The position numbers and the translations under genes are program-made. From positions 45,937 to 109,936 of the forward strand of contig JASMDX010000033.1 of NCBI GenBank assembly GCA_030752605.1: a DNA stretch of 64,000 nt, in the 5' to 3' direction. Shown piece after piece: positions 1 to 8,356 of this stretch. The first letter of the stretch is position 1. Each line of letters opens with the position of its first letter. The DNA comes from GCA-2731375 sp002731375 (lineage in GTDB: Bacteria > Pseudomonadota > Alphaproteobacteria > GCA-2731375). The notes below the pieces were generated by a model. The model worked only from the letters and a program-made list of their open reading frames with translations. It was not told where the DNA came from and did no database searches.

Positions 1-215
1 AACCAAGCGGTTGGCTTTACCGCCGTCAGCGCCGCCGTGCCCAACAGCGCCAGGGCATGCCAGACCTGATAGCGCACGGCGGTATGAATGCGGGCGAGCT
101 CCTCCGTCCCAAGCCATTGCTTCAGATCATGGGCCGCGCCGGCGGCAAGAAATACCGCCAGGGCAGCCGAAAGGCCGGCGAAAACTAGGGGCCATCGTGA
201 TGTTGCGGAGTTCAT
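1..215 (-). CDS. DUF423 family small membrane protein (3' part beyond window edge)
   Basis: The reverse strand opens at an ATG at 215-213 and stays open to the window edge, giving about 71 residues. They start with a hydrophobic segment (LVFAGLSAALAVFLAAGAA), then HDLKQWLG, then an RYQVWHALALLG stretch. This is the N-terminal half pattern of the DUF423/YgdD family, small four-helix inner-membrane proteins of unknown function, where the segment corresponds to the usual 'GAFGAH...YQxxHxLAL' region. The start codon overlaps the stop of the upstream SDR as ATGA, so the two are probably translationally coupled. The C-terminus lies outside the window. The family call is recognition from memory of the pattern; function is unknown. 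Confidence 0.72.
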   Translation of the reverse strand, partial: MNSATSRWPLVFAGLSAALAVFLAAGAAHDLKQWLGTEELARIHTAVRYQVWHALALLGTAALTAVKPTAW

Positions 216-928
216 GGCAGGGGCTCGAACACGGCGTTGATGGGCACTGATGCGACCGAGGCATTGTTGGGCATGGCAATTACCGTGGCGATAATATCGG
301 CGATGGTTTCTGGCTGGGTTGCTGTCTCCGCCGTGAAGCCCTGGGGCATCATGTCGGTGTTGACCGGTCCGGGCGCCACCGCTGTGACCCGAATACCGTC
401 ATCCCAGAACTGGGCCCGGGCGGCGGAATTTAGGCCCATGGCTGCGAACTTGGACATGGCATATCCCGGAGAGCCGCGCTTGAAACGCATGCCGGCCATG
501 GAGGTAACCGTGACAATGCGGCCGCTGCCCGCCGCCTTCAGATGGGGCAGCGCGGCGCAGATCAAGCGGTAGGGCGCCTTCAGGTTGACCTCCAGCATAC
601 GGTCCAGATCCGCTTCATCGCCGTCCTCGAAACCGAATGCCGCCGCGATGCCGGCATTATTGATTAAGCCGTCAATACGGCCAAACCTGGCAAAGGTGGC
701 ATCGGCCCAGGCCTTGGGTGATTCGGGATCGAACGCATCGAATGCATGGCAGAGGCAGTTCTCGCCCGCTTGTTCGGCCATGTTTTCGAGCGCGCGGGCG
801 CCAAGGCTGAGGAGATAGCCGTCCTGGCGCAAACGTTTGGCGATGACGGCACCAATGCCGCGATTGGCACCGGAAAGCATGATGACGCGGCCCGCTTGGT
901 CCAGGTGGCCTGGGTTGGGGATAGTCAT
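212..928 (-). CDS. SDR family NAD(P)-dependent oxidoreductase
   Basis: A 238-residue classical short-chain dehydrogenase. The nucleotide-binding turn SGANRGIG is near residue 19, NNAG near 90, the catalytic Ser in VTSMAG and the catalytic YAMSK near 155. A Rossmann fold using NAD(P)H is expected; the substrate cannot be read from the sequence. GGAG lies a few bases upstream of the ATG at 928. Its stop overlaps the start of the DUF423 gene (ATGA), so the two form a small operon. It is divergent from pyrB with about 80 bp between them, which must hold both promoters. The C-terminal part is short, so the substrate lid is small. Confidence 0.86.
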   Translation of the reverse strand: MTIPNPGHLDQAGRVIMLSGANRGIGAVIAKRLRQDGYLLSLGARALENMAEQAGENCLCHAFDAFDPESPKAWADATFARFGRIDGLINNAGIAAAFGFEDGDEADLDRMLEVNLKAPYRLICAALPHLKAAGSGRIVTVTSMAGMRFKRGSPGYAMSKFAAMGLNSAARAQFWDDGIRVTAVAPGPVNTDMMPQGFTAETATQPETIADIIATVIAMPNNASVASVPINAVFEPLP

Positions 929-1008
929 GGTTTCACTCCAAATCTATACTGTCGTCGTGGCGATAGTATTGCACCCTGGCGCCGTCAATCCTATAAGATC
1001 GCCTTTTG

Positions 1009-1989
1009 ATGAATGAATTAGCTTCGAACGATCTGCCTTTCCGCCATCTCCTTGGTATCGAGGGGCTGTCCCCCGACGATATCACCGAGATCCTTGATCT
1101 GTCCGACCAATACGTGGCGCAAAACCGCCAGGTCGATAAAAAGCGTTCGATCCTAGGCGGGCGCACACAGATCAATCTGTTTTTTGAAACCTCCACCCGT
1201 ACCAGAACCTCGTTCGAGCTGGCCGGTAAGCGTCTGGGCGCCGATGTCATCAATATGTCGGCCACGGCCTCGGCCATCAAAAAGGGCGAGACCCTGATCG
1301 ATACGGCGGCGACCCTGAACGCCATGCACCCCGATGCCCTGGTGGTGCGTCACCCGCATTCGGGCGCCGTTGCCCTGTTAAGCCAAAAGATGGATTGCAG
1401 CGTCATTAACGCCGGCGACGGCAGCCATGAACACCCCACCCAGGCGCTGCTGGATGCCCTGACCATCCGCCGCCGCCTGGGTCATCTACATGGCCTGACC
1501 GTGGCCATCTGCGGCGATATCCTGCATAGCCGGGTGGCGCGCTCAAATATTATGCTGCTCTCCATCATGGGCGCCGATGTCCGCGCCATCGCCCCGCCAA
1601 CCCTGTTGCCCGGGGCAGTGGAGCGCATGGGGGTCGAGATCTTTCACAACATGGAAGCGGGCTTGGCTGACGCCGACATCGTGATGATGCTGCGCTTGCA
1701 AAACGAGCGTATGAACGGTGCTTACGTGCCCTCGACGCGGGAGTATTATCACTTCTTTGGCCTGGACCAGGCCAAGCTGTCCAAGGCCAAGCCGGAAGCC
1801 TTGATCATGCATCCCGGGCCGATGAACCGGGGCGTGGAAATCGATAGCGACCTGGCCGACGACATAAACCGCAGCGTGATCCGCGAGCAGGTGGAGATGG
1901 GCGTCGCGGTACGCATGGCGGTGTTGGATCTGCTGTCCCGGCGTAGCACGAACCAGCCGCCTGTCGGGCCTCAGGAGGCCACGTCATGA
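1009..1989 (+). CDS. pyrB: Aspartate carbamoyltransferase catalytic subunit
   Basis: PyrB condenses carbamoyl phosphate with aspartate, the committed step of de novo pyrimidine synthesis, in the cytoplasm. The carbamoyl-phosphate motif STRTRTSF lies near residue 50, followed by KKGET, then HPTQALLD near 135, and MHPGPMNRG near 270, all catalytic or substrate-binding signatures. The length of 326 residues is normal for an unfused catalytic chain. The ATG at 1009 is preferred over the in-frame TTG at 1006. Its stop overlaps the start of the pyrC-like gene (ATGA at 1986), a coupling typical of pyrBC pairs. No pyrI regulatory gene is present. The neighbouring noncatalytic dihydroorotase-like protein probably supports assembly of the complex. 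Confidence 0.96.
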   Translation: MNELASNDLPFRHLLGIEGLSPDDITEILDLSDQYVAQNRQVDKKRSILGGRTQINLFFETSTRTRTSFELAGKRLGADVINMSATASAIKKGETLIDTAATLNAMHPDALVVRHPHSGAVALLSQKMDCSVINAGDGSHEHPTQALLDALTIRRRLGHLHGLTVAICGDILHSRVARSNIMLLSIMGADVRAIAPPTLLPGAVERMGVEIFHNMEAGLADADIVMMLRLQNERMNGAYVPSTREYYHFFGLDQAKLSKAKPEALIMHPGPMNRGVEIDSDLADDINRSVIREQVEMGVAVRMAVLDLLSRRSTNQPPVGPQEATS

Positions 1990-3296
1990 GTGCGACGGCC
2001 TATATCAACGCCCGCCTGATCGACCCGGCCAGCGGTCTGGATGCCCCCGGCGCCTTGTTGAGCAAAGATGGCCGTATTGTCGATTTAGGGACTGATCTTT
2101 TCCCAGGCCGTTTGGGTGACGATGTGCCCGACGGCACGGCGGTGGTTGATTGCGCGGGCCGCGTACTCTGCCCCGGCCTGATCGACATGCGTGTTTTTGT
2201 CGGCGAGCCGGGCGCTGAGCATAAGGAAACGCTCGCTTCCGCCTCGGAGGCCGCTGCCGCCGGCGGCGTCACCTGCATCATCGTGCAGCCGAATACCGAG
2301 CCGGTGATCGACGATGTTGCCCTGGTCGAATACATCAAGCGTCAGGCGCGGGATAAGGCCTGCGTGCGGATCCATCCCATGGCCGCCATTACCAGGGGCT
2401 TGTTGGGTGAACAGATGGCCGAACTAGGCCTGTTGGCGGAGGCCGACGCGGTGGCCTTCACGGACGCGGACCGTGCCGTTGATAATGCCCAGGTCATGCG
2501 CCGGGTGCTCAGCTATGCCTCCGCCTTCGGCTTGTTGATCTGCCATTACCCCGAGGAACCCGCCCTGGCCCGCAGCGGTGTGATGAACGCGGGCGAGGTG
2601 GCTATGCGCCTGGGTCTGCCCGGCATCCCGACCCAGGCGGAAACCATCATGTTGGAACGGGATCTGCGCCTGGTCGAAATGACCGGTGGGCGCTATCACG
2701 CGGCCTGTCTGTCTACCACACAGGCGATCGAGGCCATGGCGCGGGGCAAGGCGCAGGGCCTGCCCGTATCGGCGGCGGCGGCGGTGCACAGCTTTGCCAT
2801 GAATGAAATCGCCGTCGGGCAATACCGAACATTTGCCAAGACCGCACCGCCGCTACGTGCCGAGGACGACCGCCTGGCCGTCGTCGCGGGTCTGGCTGAC
2901 GGCACCATCGATGTGATCTGTTCTTGCCATGATCCGCAGGATGCGGAATCTAAACGTTTGCCGTTCGAACTGGCGGCAGCCGGCATCATCGGCCTGGAAA
3001 CCATGCTGCCCCTGGCGTTGGAGCTGTATCACAACGGCGCCTTGGGGCTTTCCGATCTGTTGGCCAAGATGACCTCCCGCCCGGCGGATCTGTTGGGCCT
3101 ACGGGGGGGCAAGTTGGCGCCGGGCGCGCCGGCGGATCTGTTGATCTTTGACCCTGACAAGCCCTGGCGCATTGACGAAGACAATTTTCACTCCAAGGCC
3201 AAGAACACGCCGTATCATGACCGTCCTGTACAGGGCCGGCCTTGGCGCACCATTGTTGATGGAAAGGTGGTATACTCCGATCCTGACGGCGACTAG
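1986..3296 (+). CDS. pyrC: Dihydroorotase-like protein, probably noncatalytic (PyrX/PyrC' type)
   Basis: A 436-residue amidohydrolase-fold protein matching the dihydroorotase family over its whole length and coupled to pyrB. The metal-binding HxH expected after 'GLID' is Arg69-Val-Phe71 (DMRVF). The usual HxSxA region reads CLSTTQ, and the catalytic 'TDHAPH' region reads CSCHDPQ. In pseudomonads a similar inactive PyrC' is needed to assemble aspartate transcarbamylase. Many alphaproteobacterial proteins annotated PyrC carry the same DMRVF substitution. The likely role is therefore structural, with the active dihydroorotase elsewhere in the genome. The fold and locus are clear; loss of catalysis is inferred from missing residues. 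Confidence 0.88.
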   Translation: MSATAYINARLIDPASGLDAPGALLSKDGRIVDLGTDLFPGRLGDDVPDGTAVVDCAGRVLCPGLIDMRVFVGEPGAEHKETLASASEAAAAGGVTCIIVQPNTEPVIDDVALVEYIKRQARDKACVRIHPMAAITRGLLGEQMAELGLLAEADAVAFTDADRAVDNAQVMRRVLSYASAFGLLICHYPEEPALARSGVMNAGEVAMRLGLPGIPTQAETIMLERDLRLVEMTGGRYHAACLSTTQAIEAMARGKAQGLPVSAAAAVHSFAMNEIAVGQYRTFAKTAPPLRAEDDRLAVVAGLADGTIDVICSCHDPQDAESKRLPFELAAAGIIGLETMLPLALELYHNGALGLSDLLAKMTSRPADLLGLRGGKLAPGAPADLLIFDPDKPWRIDEDNFHSKAKNTPYHDRPVQGRPWRTIVDGKVVYSDPDGD

Positions 3297-3311
3297 TCAA
3301 ACGGGGGGAGA

Positions 3312-3926
3312 ATGCCAAGTCCCATAGGCGATTTTACCTATATCTGGCCATTCTGGGCCGCTGCCGCGTTCGGCTATCTGCTCGGCTCCATACCATTTGG
3401 CCTGGTGCTGACCCGGCTGGCGGGCCTGGGCGATGTGCGCGACATCGGCTCGGGTAGTATCGGCGCCACCAATGTGCTGCGCACGGGCAACAAGAGCATA
3501 GCCGCGCTGACATTGGTTTTGGATGGCGGCAAGGGCGCTGCGGCGGTGTTTCTAGGCGCTATGTATGGACCCGATACGGCGGTGGTGGCGGGTGGTGGCG
3601 CCTTCATCGGCCATCTTTTTCCCATCTGGCTAAAATTTAGGGGCGGCAAGGGCATGGCCACCTTCATCGGCGTGATGCTGGTGGCTAATTGGCCAGCCGG
3701 TTTGCTCTGTTGTCTGACCTGGCTGGCGATGGCTGCCTTGTTCCGCTATTCCTCGCTGGCCTCCTTGACCGCCGCCCTGGCGGGGCCTGGATATGCCTAT
3801 TGGTTCGGAAATTGGCAGATCATGGAGCTGGCGGCCTTCATGACGGTATTGGTCTTCGTTCGTCATCATCAGAACATCCGACGTCTCGTGACCGGCGCCG
3901 AGCCCAAGATCGGCGCGAAAAAATAG
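3312..3926 (+). CDS. plsY: Acyl-phosphate:glycerol-3-phosphate acyltransferase PlsY
   Basis: PlsY is an inner-membrane enzyme that moves the acyl group from acyl-phosphate to glycerol-3-phosphate, the first step of phospholipid synthesis. The 204-residue protein shows the family blocks GSIPFG near residue 24, GSGSIGATNVLR near 50, DGGKGAAAV near 72 and KFRGGKGMAT near 108, separated by hydrophobic helices (about five predicted). A GGGGGAG ribosome site lies just before the ATG. It follows the pyrC-like gene by 15 bp and is probably co-transcribed with pyrBC, an arrangement common in alphaproteobacteria. Confidence 0.96.
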   Translation: MPSPIGDFTYIWPFWAAAAFGYLLGSIPFGLVLTRLAGLGDVRDIGSGSIGATNVLRTGNKSIAALTLVLDGGKGAAAVFLGAMYGPDTAVVAGGGAFIGHLFPIWLKFRGGKGMATFIGVMLVANWPAGLLCCLTWLAMAALFRYSSLASLTAALAGPGYAYWFGNWQIMELAAFMTVLVFVRHHQNIRRLVTGAEPKIGAKK

Positions 3927-3989
3927 ACATAAACCACTGCCTTTTCGCTACACTTTCCCGCATCGGCATGGGATTGATAGGGGATTGGC

Positions 3990-5276
3990 ATGGCTGACAT
4001 TCAGGCGGGACGGCTAAGCGCCACGGAGCTGGCGGAGAATTTCGCCGACGTGTGCCAGCCTTTGGATCGTGCGGCGGCGATGGCGGAGGCCAATCGCTGT
4101 TATTTTTGTTACGACGCGCCCTGTATCAACGCTTGTCCTACCGGCATCGACATTCCCGGCTTCATCCGCGCGATTGCAACCAGCAACGTGGCCGGCGCGG
4201 CTCTATCGATCCTGAGGGAAAATATATTTGGTGGCAGCTGCGCCCGCGTCTGCCCAACCGAGGTCCTCTGCCAGGGTGCTTGCGTGCGCCATGACCCGCC
4301 CCTTGCAATCGGACTTCTGCAGCGCCATGCCACGGATCATCTAAATACCGATGCCCCACATCCCTTCCCCCGCGCGCCGGTTACGGGGCGCAAGGTTGCG
4401 GTGATGGGTGCTGGTCCGGCGGGGTTGAGCTGTGCCTATGGCCTGGCCCGGCAAGGGCACCAGGTTGTTGTCTTTGAGGCCAGGGACAAGCCCGGCGGGC
4501 TGAACGAATTCGGCATCGCAGCCTACAAATTGCCTGATGACTTCGCCCAGCGTGAGGCCGCCTTCATTTTAGCGGTCGGCGGCATAGAGATCCGCCATGG
4601 TCAGCAGGTCATGCTGGGCCAGTTACGGCAGGATTTTGATGCGGTGTTCCTGGGCCTGGGCCAGGGCGGCGTTCGCGGCTTGGACCTGCCGGGGGAGGAT
4701 CTGGTGGGTGTGCAGAATGCGGTCGACTATATCGCCGAACTGCGGCAGGCGGACGATCTGTCCAGCTTGCCCATGGGCGCCAGGGTCGTGGTAATTGGCG
4801 GCGGCAACACGGCGATCGATATAGCGGTGCAGAGCAAACGTCTCGGCGCCGAGGATGTTACCATCGCCTATCGGCGCGGACCGGAGCAGATGGGCGCGAC
4901 CCGGCACGAGCAGGCATTCGCGCAGATCAATGGCGTGCGGATCAAGCATTGGCTGCAACCCGTGCGGTTCGAGGGCAAGGCGGACAAAGTAGTGGCGGCG
5001 GTTTTTACGTCCGGGCAGACGGATAACGAAACGGTCATTCCCTGCGACATGGTCTTCAAGGCCGTGGGTCAGGCCTATCTGCCCATGGCCGATGACGGGT
5101 TGGAATTGGCGGATGGACGCATAGCTGTTGAAAAAAATGGCCGGACGTCGCTACCCGATGTCTGGGCAGGTGGGGATTGCGTGGCGGGCGAGGATCTGAC
5201 CGTGCGGGCCGTGCAGGACGGTAAGGTGGCGGCCCGTGCTATCGATGCGTTCCTGCAGGAAAATAGGGGGAGCTAG
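3990..5276 (+). CDS. preT: NAD-dependent dihydropyrimidine dehydrogenase subunit PreT
   Basis: PreT is the Fe-S/FAD/NAD subunit that, with PreA, interconverts uracil or thymine and the 5,6-dihydro forms. The 428-residue chain begins with a cysteine-rich domain (CYFCYDAPCINACP near residues 35-50, then CARVCPTEVLCQGAC near 83-97) that binds [4Fe-4S] clusters. An FAD motif GAGPAGLS follows near 138 and an NAD(P) motif VIGGGNTAID near 268, ending in a GGDCVAG FAD segment. Its stop is 3 bp before preA, so the two are one operon. Its place next to pyrimidine-synthesis genes puts reductive salvage or breakdown beside the anabolic steps. Confidence 0.94.
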   Translation: MADIQAGRLSATELAENFADVCQPLDRAAAMAEANRCYFCYDAPCINACPTGIDIPGFIRAIATSNVAGAALSILRENIFGGSCARVCPTEVLCQGACVRHDPPLAIGLLQRHATDHLNTDAPHPFPRAPVTGRKVAVMGAGPAGLSCAYGLARQGHQVVVFEARDKPGGLNEFGIAAYKLPDDFAQREAAFILAVGGIEIRHGQQVMLGQLRQDFDAVFLGLGQGGVRGLDLPGEDLVGVQNAVDYIAELRQADDLSSLPMGARVVVIGGGNTAIDIAVQSKRLGAEDVTIAYRRGPEQMGATRHEQAFAQINGVRIKHWLQPVRFEGKADKVVAAVFTSGQTDNETVIPCDMVFKAVGQAYLPMADDGLELADGRIAVEKNGRTSLPDVWAGGDCVAGEDLTVRAVQDGKVAARAIDAFLQENRGS

Positions 5277-5279
5277 GCC

Positions 5280-6554
5280 ATGGCCGATCTACGTTGCGAC
5301 TTTGCTGGCATCAAATCGCCGAACCCGTTCTGGCTGGCCTCGGCTCCGCCCACCGACAAGGCTTACAACGTGGAACGTGCCTTCAAGGCTGGCTGGGGCG
5401 GTGCGGTGTGGAAGACCCTGGGCGAGGACCCGCCAGTGGTCAACACCACCTCGCGCTATGGTGCCGTCGCGGTCAACGGACAGCGCATGGTGGGTTTCAA
5501 TAATATAGAACTGATCACCGACCGGCCCCTTGATGTGAACCTGCGGGAGATCAAGCAGATCAAGCGGGACTGGCCCGACCGGGCGCTGCTAGTCTCCCTC
5601 ATGGTGCCATGCGAGGAGGCGCCATGGAAAAAGATCCTAGCCGCTGTCGAAGACACCGGCGCCGACGGGGTGGAGCTGAATTTCGGCTGCCCCCATGGCA
5701 TGTCCGAGCGTGGCATGGGGGCAGCCGTTGGCCAAGTGCCGGAATATGTGGAAATGGTGACCCGGTGGTGTAAATCCATGACCCGGATGCCGGTGTTCGT
5801 GAAGCTGACGCCAAACGTGACCAATATTCTGGCCCCGGCACGGGCCGCCAAGGCCGGTGGCGCCGATGCGGTGTCATTGATCAATACCGTGAATTCCATC
5901 GTCTCGGTGGATCTGGACAACATGGCGCCTACGCCAACGGTGGATGGCAAGGGCAGTCACGGCGGCTATTGCGGGCCGGCAGTGAAACCCATCGCCCTGC
6001 ATCTGGTGGCCCAGATTGCCCGCGACCTCGAATGTGCCGGCATGGCCATATCGGGTATCGGTGGTATCGAGACCTGGCGCGATGGGGCGGAATTCATCGC
6101 GCTCGGTTCCCACGGCGTTCAGGTCTGTACGGGCGCGATGCATTATGGTTTCAAGATTATTGATGACATGATCGACGGGTTGGCCAACTGGATGGGTGCC
6201 AAGGGTTATGGCCGTCTGGCGGATTTCCACGGCGCCGCCCTGGCCAATCTGGTGGATTGGCAGGATCTGAACATCAATGCCGAGCTGGTCGCGCGGATCG
6301 ATCAGGAAACATGCATCCAGTGCGGTCTGTGCCATATCGCCTGTGAGGATACGGCGCATCAGGCCATATCCGTGAGCGGGCAGGGGCCCGATAGGCGCTT
6401 TCAGACCATCGATGCCCAATGCGTCGGTTGTAACCTGTGCGCCCATGTTTGCCCAGTGGAGGGCTGTATCACCATGGCCAAGGTGGACAATGGCAAGCCC
6501 TATTTGAACTGGACCCAGGACCCGCGAAACCCCCATATGGCCACGGTGGATTAA
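5280..6554 (+). CDS. preA: NAD-dependent dihydropyrimidine dehydrogenase subunit PreA
   Basis: PreA is the FMN-containing catalytic subunit of dihydropyrimidine dehydrogenase. The N-terminal three quarters is a dihydroorotate-dehydrogenase-like TIM barrel. It includes ELNFGCPHG near residue 138, KLTPN near 178, a GYCGPAVKP segment near 229 and GIGGI near 260. The C-terminal part is a two-cluster ferredoxin domain with CIQCGLCHIAC near 343 and CVGCNLCAHVCP near 383. The 424-residue length and domain order fit bacterial PreA. It directly follows preT, with which it forms the working enzyme. Hydantoinase and beta-ureidopropionase, which would complete the reductive pathway, are not seen adjacent. 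Confidence 0.95.
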   Translation: MADLRCDFAGIKSPNPFWLASAPPTDKAYNVERAFKAGWGGAVWKTLGEDPPVVNTTSRYGAVAVNGQRMVGFNNIELITDRPLDVNLREIKQIKRDWPDRALLVSLMVPCEEAPWKKILAAVEDTGADGVELNFGCPHGMSERGMGAAVGQVPEYVEMVTRWCKSMTRMPVFVKLTPNVTNILAPARAAKAGGADAVSLINTVNSIVSVDLDNMAPTPTVDGKGSHGGYCGPAVKPIALHLVAQIARDLECAGMAISGIGGIETWRDGAEFIALGSHGVQVCTGAMHYGFKIIDDMIDGLANWMGAKGYGRLADFHGAALANLVDWQDLNINAELVARIDQETCIQCGLCHIACEDTAHQAISVSGQGPDRRFQTIDAQCVGCNLCAHVCPVEGCITMAKVDNGKPYLNWTQDPRNPHMATVD

Positions 6555-6664
6555 AGACCGCGTTCTTTGATTGCGTGCGCAGTAGGCGGCGGCTATGGTC
6601 CGGCCTCCGGGCGCGAGATTCGCTGAGGCTAAAATAGATTTTTCTGTATTGGGAGCAAAGTTGA

Positions 6665-6910
6665 ATGGTCGAAGTGGGTGGTATCGCGGCGGATCGGTTG
6701 CGGCAGTTCATCGAGCGGGTGGAGCGGCTGGAAGAGGAAAAAGCGGCCCTGGCCTCGGATGTGCGGGAAGTTTATGCCGAGGCCAAGGATATCGGTTTTG
6801 ATCCCAAGATCATGCGTCAGATCGTCAAGCTGCGGAAGATGGATAGCGCCGATCAACAGGAGATGGAAGCCCTGATTGATACCTACAAACATGCCTTGGG
6901 CATGGAATAG
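6665..6910 (+). CDS. gapR: GapR/DUF2312 nucleoid-associated protein
   Basis: An 81-residue DUF2312 protein. In Caulobacter this family (GapR) binds overtwisted DNA ahead of replication and transcription forks and helps chromosome segregation. The sequence shows the characteristic ADRLRQFIERVERLEEEK coiled-coil start, the EVYAEAKDIGFDPKIMRQI centre and an acidic C-terminal helix. Length and pattern match the alphaproteobacterial family closely. It sits alone after preA with a 110-bp gap. The name gapR is by family membership. Confidence 0.87.
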   Translation: MVEVGGIAADRLRQFIERVERLEEEKAALASDVREVYAEAKDIGFDPKIMRQIVKLRKMDSADQQEMEALIDTYKHALGME

Positions 6911-6918
6911 CCTAAGTA

Positions 6919-8121
6919 TTATCCGGCGCTGCCGTCGACACTAATGCCCGCTTTTAGCAGCTCGGAAATCCGAGCCTCGGAATAGCCGGCCTCGCGTAGG
7001 ATTTCCACGCTATGTTCGCCCAAGGTGGCGGGCAGGCGGCGGATCTCCGCCGGGGTCTCTGAAAACGTCATCGGCGGCGCGGTCAATTTGATGCGGCCTT
7101 CGCTGGGATGTTCGAAGGTCTGGAAAAACCCAACCGCCCGCATGTGCTCGTCATTAGCCAAATCGCCCAGGTTGGCCGCCTCGCCGTGGGGAATATCGGC
7201 CTCTTCAAGGGCGGCAAGCAGATCGGTGGTCTTCCAATCCTTCACTAGATCCGCCACCAGTTTGTATAGCTCGCCAATCTTTTCGCTGCGGATTTTCGGG
7301 TCGATGACGCGGGGGTCCTCCAGCATGTCCTCGCGGTTCGTCATGGTGAAAAACGCCTGCCATTGCTTGGTGTTGTAAGGCAGGGCGCAGACATAGCCGT
7401 CTAGCGTGGCATAGGGCCGGCGGTATTCGACCATGGAACGCTCGTACCCGGCGGGCCCCAATGGCGGCTCGAAAGCCTGACCGGAATTGTGCTCAATCAG
7501 GTTGAACCCGACCATGGCTTCGAACATCGGCACCTCGACCAATTGCCCCTTTCCGTTCTGCTGCCGGCCGAACAGTGCCGCCAAGGTGGCGTGCGCTCCC
7601 ACCTGGGAGCAGATTTTGTCGCAGACGGAGGCATTGACGAAGGTCGGTGGGCCGTCGCGGCCACCCTGCATCGCCGCCATGCCCGAGACACCCTGGATGA
7701 TGTCGTCATAGGCCGGCCGCTTGGCGTAGGGGCCTGATTGGCCAAAACCGACCAGCGCCACATAGATGATATTCGGGTTGACGGCGCGGCAGTCTTCATA
7801 GCCCAGGCCCAGGCGGTCCATGGCGGCAGGACGAACCGAGCAGATCAGCACGTCCATGCTCTCGACCAGTCTCAGGAATGCCTCCTGCCCCTGCTCTGCC
7901 TTCAGGTCGAGAACGATGCTGCGTTTGTTCCTGTTCGCCATCAGGAAAAAATGGCCCATGCCCTCGTTGCGGAACGGATAGATGCCGCGCGTGATATCGC
8001 CTTCCCGTGCCTCGACCTTGATGATATCGGCGCCATAGTCGCCAAGAATCTGGCAGGCATAAGGGCCATAACCCACGGAGGTCACATCAAGTATCCGAAC
8101 GCCGTCGAGAGGTCCCGTCAT
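6919..8121 (-). CDS. CaiB/BaiF-type family III CoA-transferase
   Basis: Moves CoA between carboxylic acids using a catalytic aspartate. The 400-residue protein starts at the ATG at 8121 (GPLDGVRILDVTSVGYGPYA), preceded by GGGGAAG; the frame is open further upstream but that part does not resemble the family. The N-terminal Rossmann-like block includes LGDYGADIIKVE near residue 35. The likely catalytic Asp is in AYDDIIQGVSG near 165, and EVPMFEAM follows near 213. C-terminal repeats end in GEHSVEILREAGYSEARI. Donor and acceptor are unknown. It lies downstream of the SMP-30 and NIPSNAP genes on the same strand, but a 235-bp gap suggests a separate promoter. Confidence 0.86.
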   Translation of the reverse strand: MTGPLDGVRILDVTSVGYGPYACQILGDYGADIIKVEAREGDITRGIYPFRNEGMGHFFLMANRNKRSIVLDLKAEQGQEAFLRLVESMDVLICSVRPAAMDRLGLGYEDCRAVNPNIIYVALVGFGQSGPYAKRPAYDDIIQGVSGMAAMQGGRDGPPTFVNASVCDKICSQVGAHATLAALFGRQQNGKGQLVEVPMFEAMVGFNLIEHNSGQAFEPPLGPAGYERSMVEYRRPYATLDGYVCALPYNTKQWQAFFTMTNREDMLEDPRVIDPKIRSEKIGELYKLVADLVKDWKTTDLLAALEEADIPHGEAANLGDLANDEHMRAVGFFQTFEHPSEGRIKLTAPPMTFSETPAEIRRLPATLGEHSVEILREAGYSEARISELLKAGISVDGSAG

Positions 8122-8356
8122 TTTTTTCTTCCCCGTATGAATAACAACGCACCGCGTTACTAACGTATCCTTGCGCCTATCGCCAAGCTTCGATTGGGGC
8201 TCCATCTTCGCCGAAACAATTGAAACTTTTTTCCGGCCTCTCGGAAACGAAGTTGATGCAGAGGTGTCATATCTATTCTTCATTGAAGGTCGCAAGACAC
8301 GCTTCGATTTCAAAATCCAGCTACGAAAATGAGGAACGGAACAATGACCGACGGAT

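Noticed and set aside
933..1325. 130-codon minus-strand frame over the start of pyrB
   Set aside because: Shadow frame of pyrB, whose motifs are unmistakable on the plus strand.
6555..6575. Short AAAGA/TCTTT dyad after preA as a terminator
   Set aside because: Five-base stem without a T tract is too weak to call.
8122..8313. N-terminal extension of the CoA-transferase up to 8313
   Set aside because: The extra 64 residues are not family-like, and a good ribosome site stands before the ATG at 8121.
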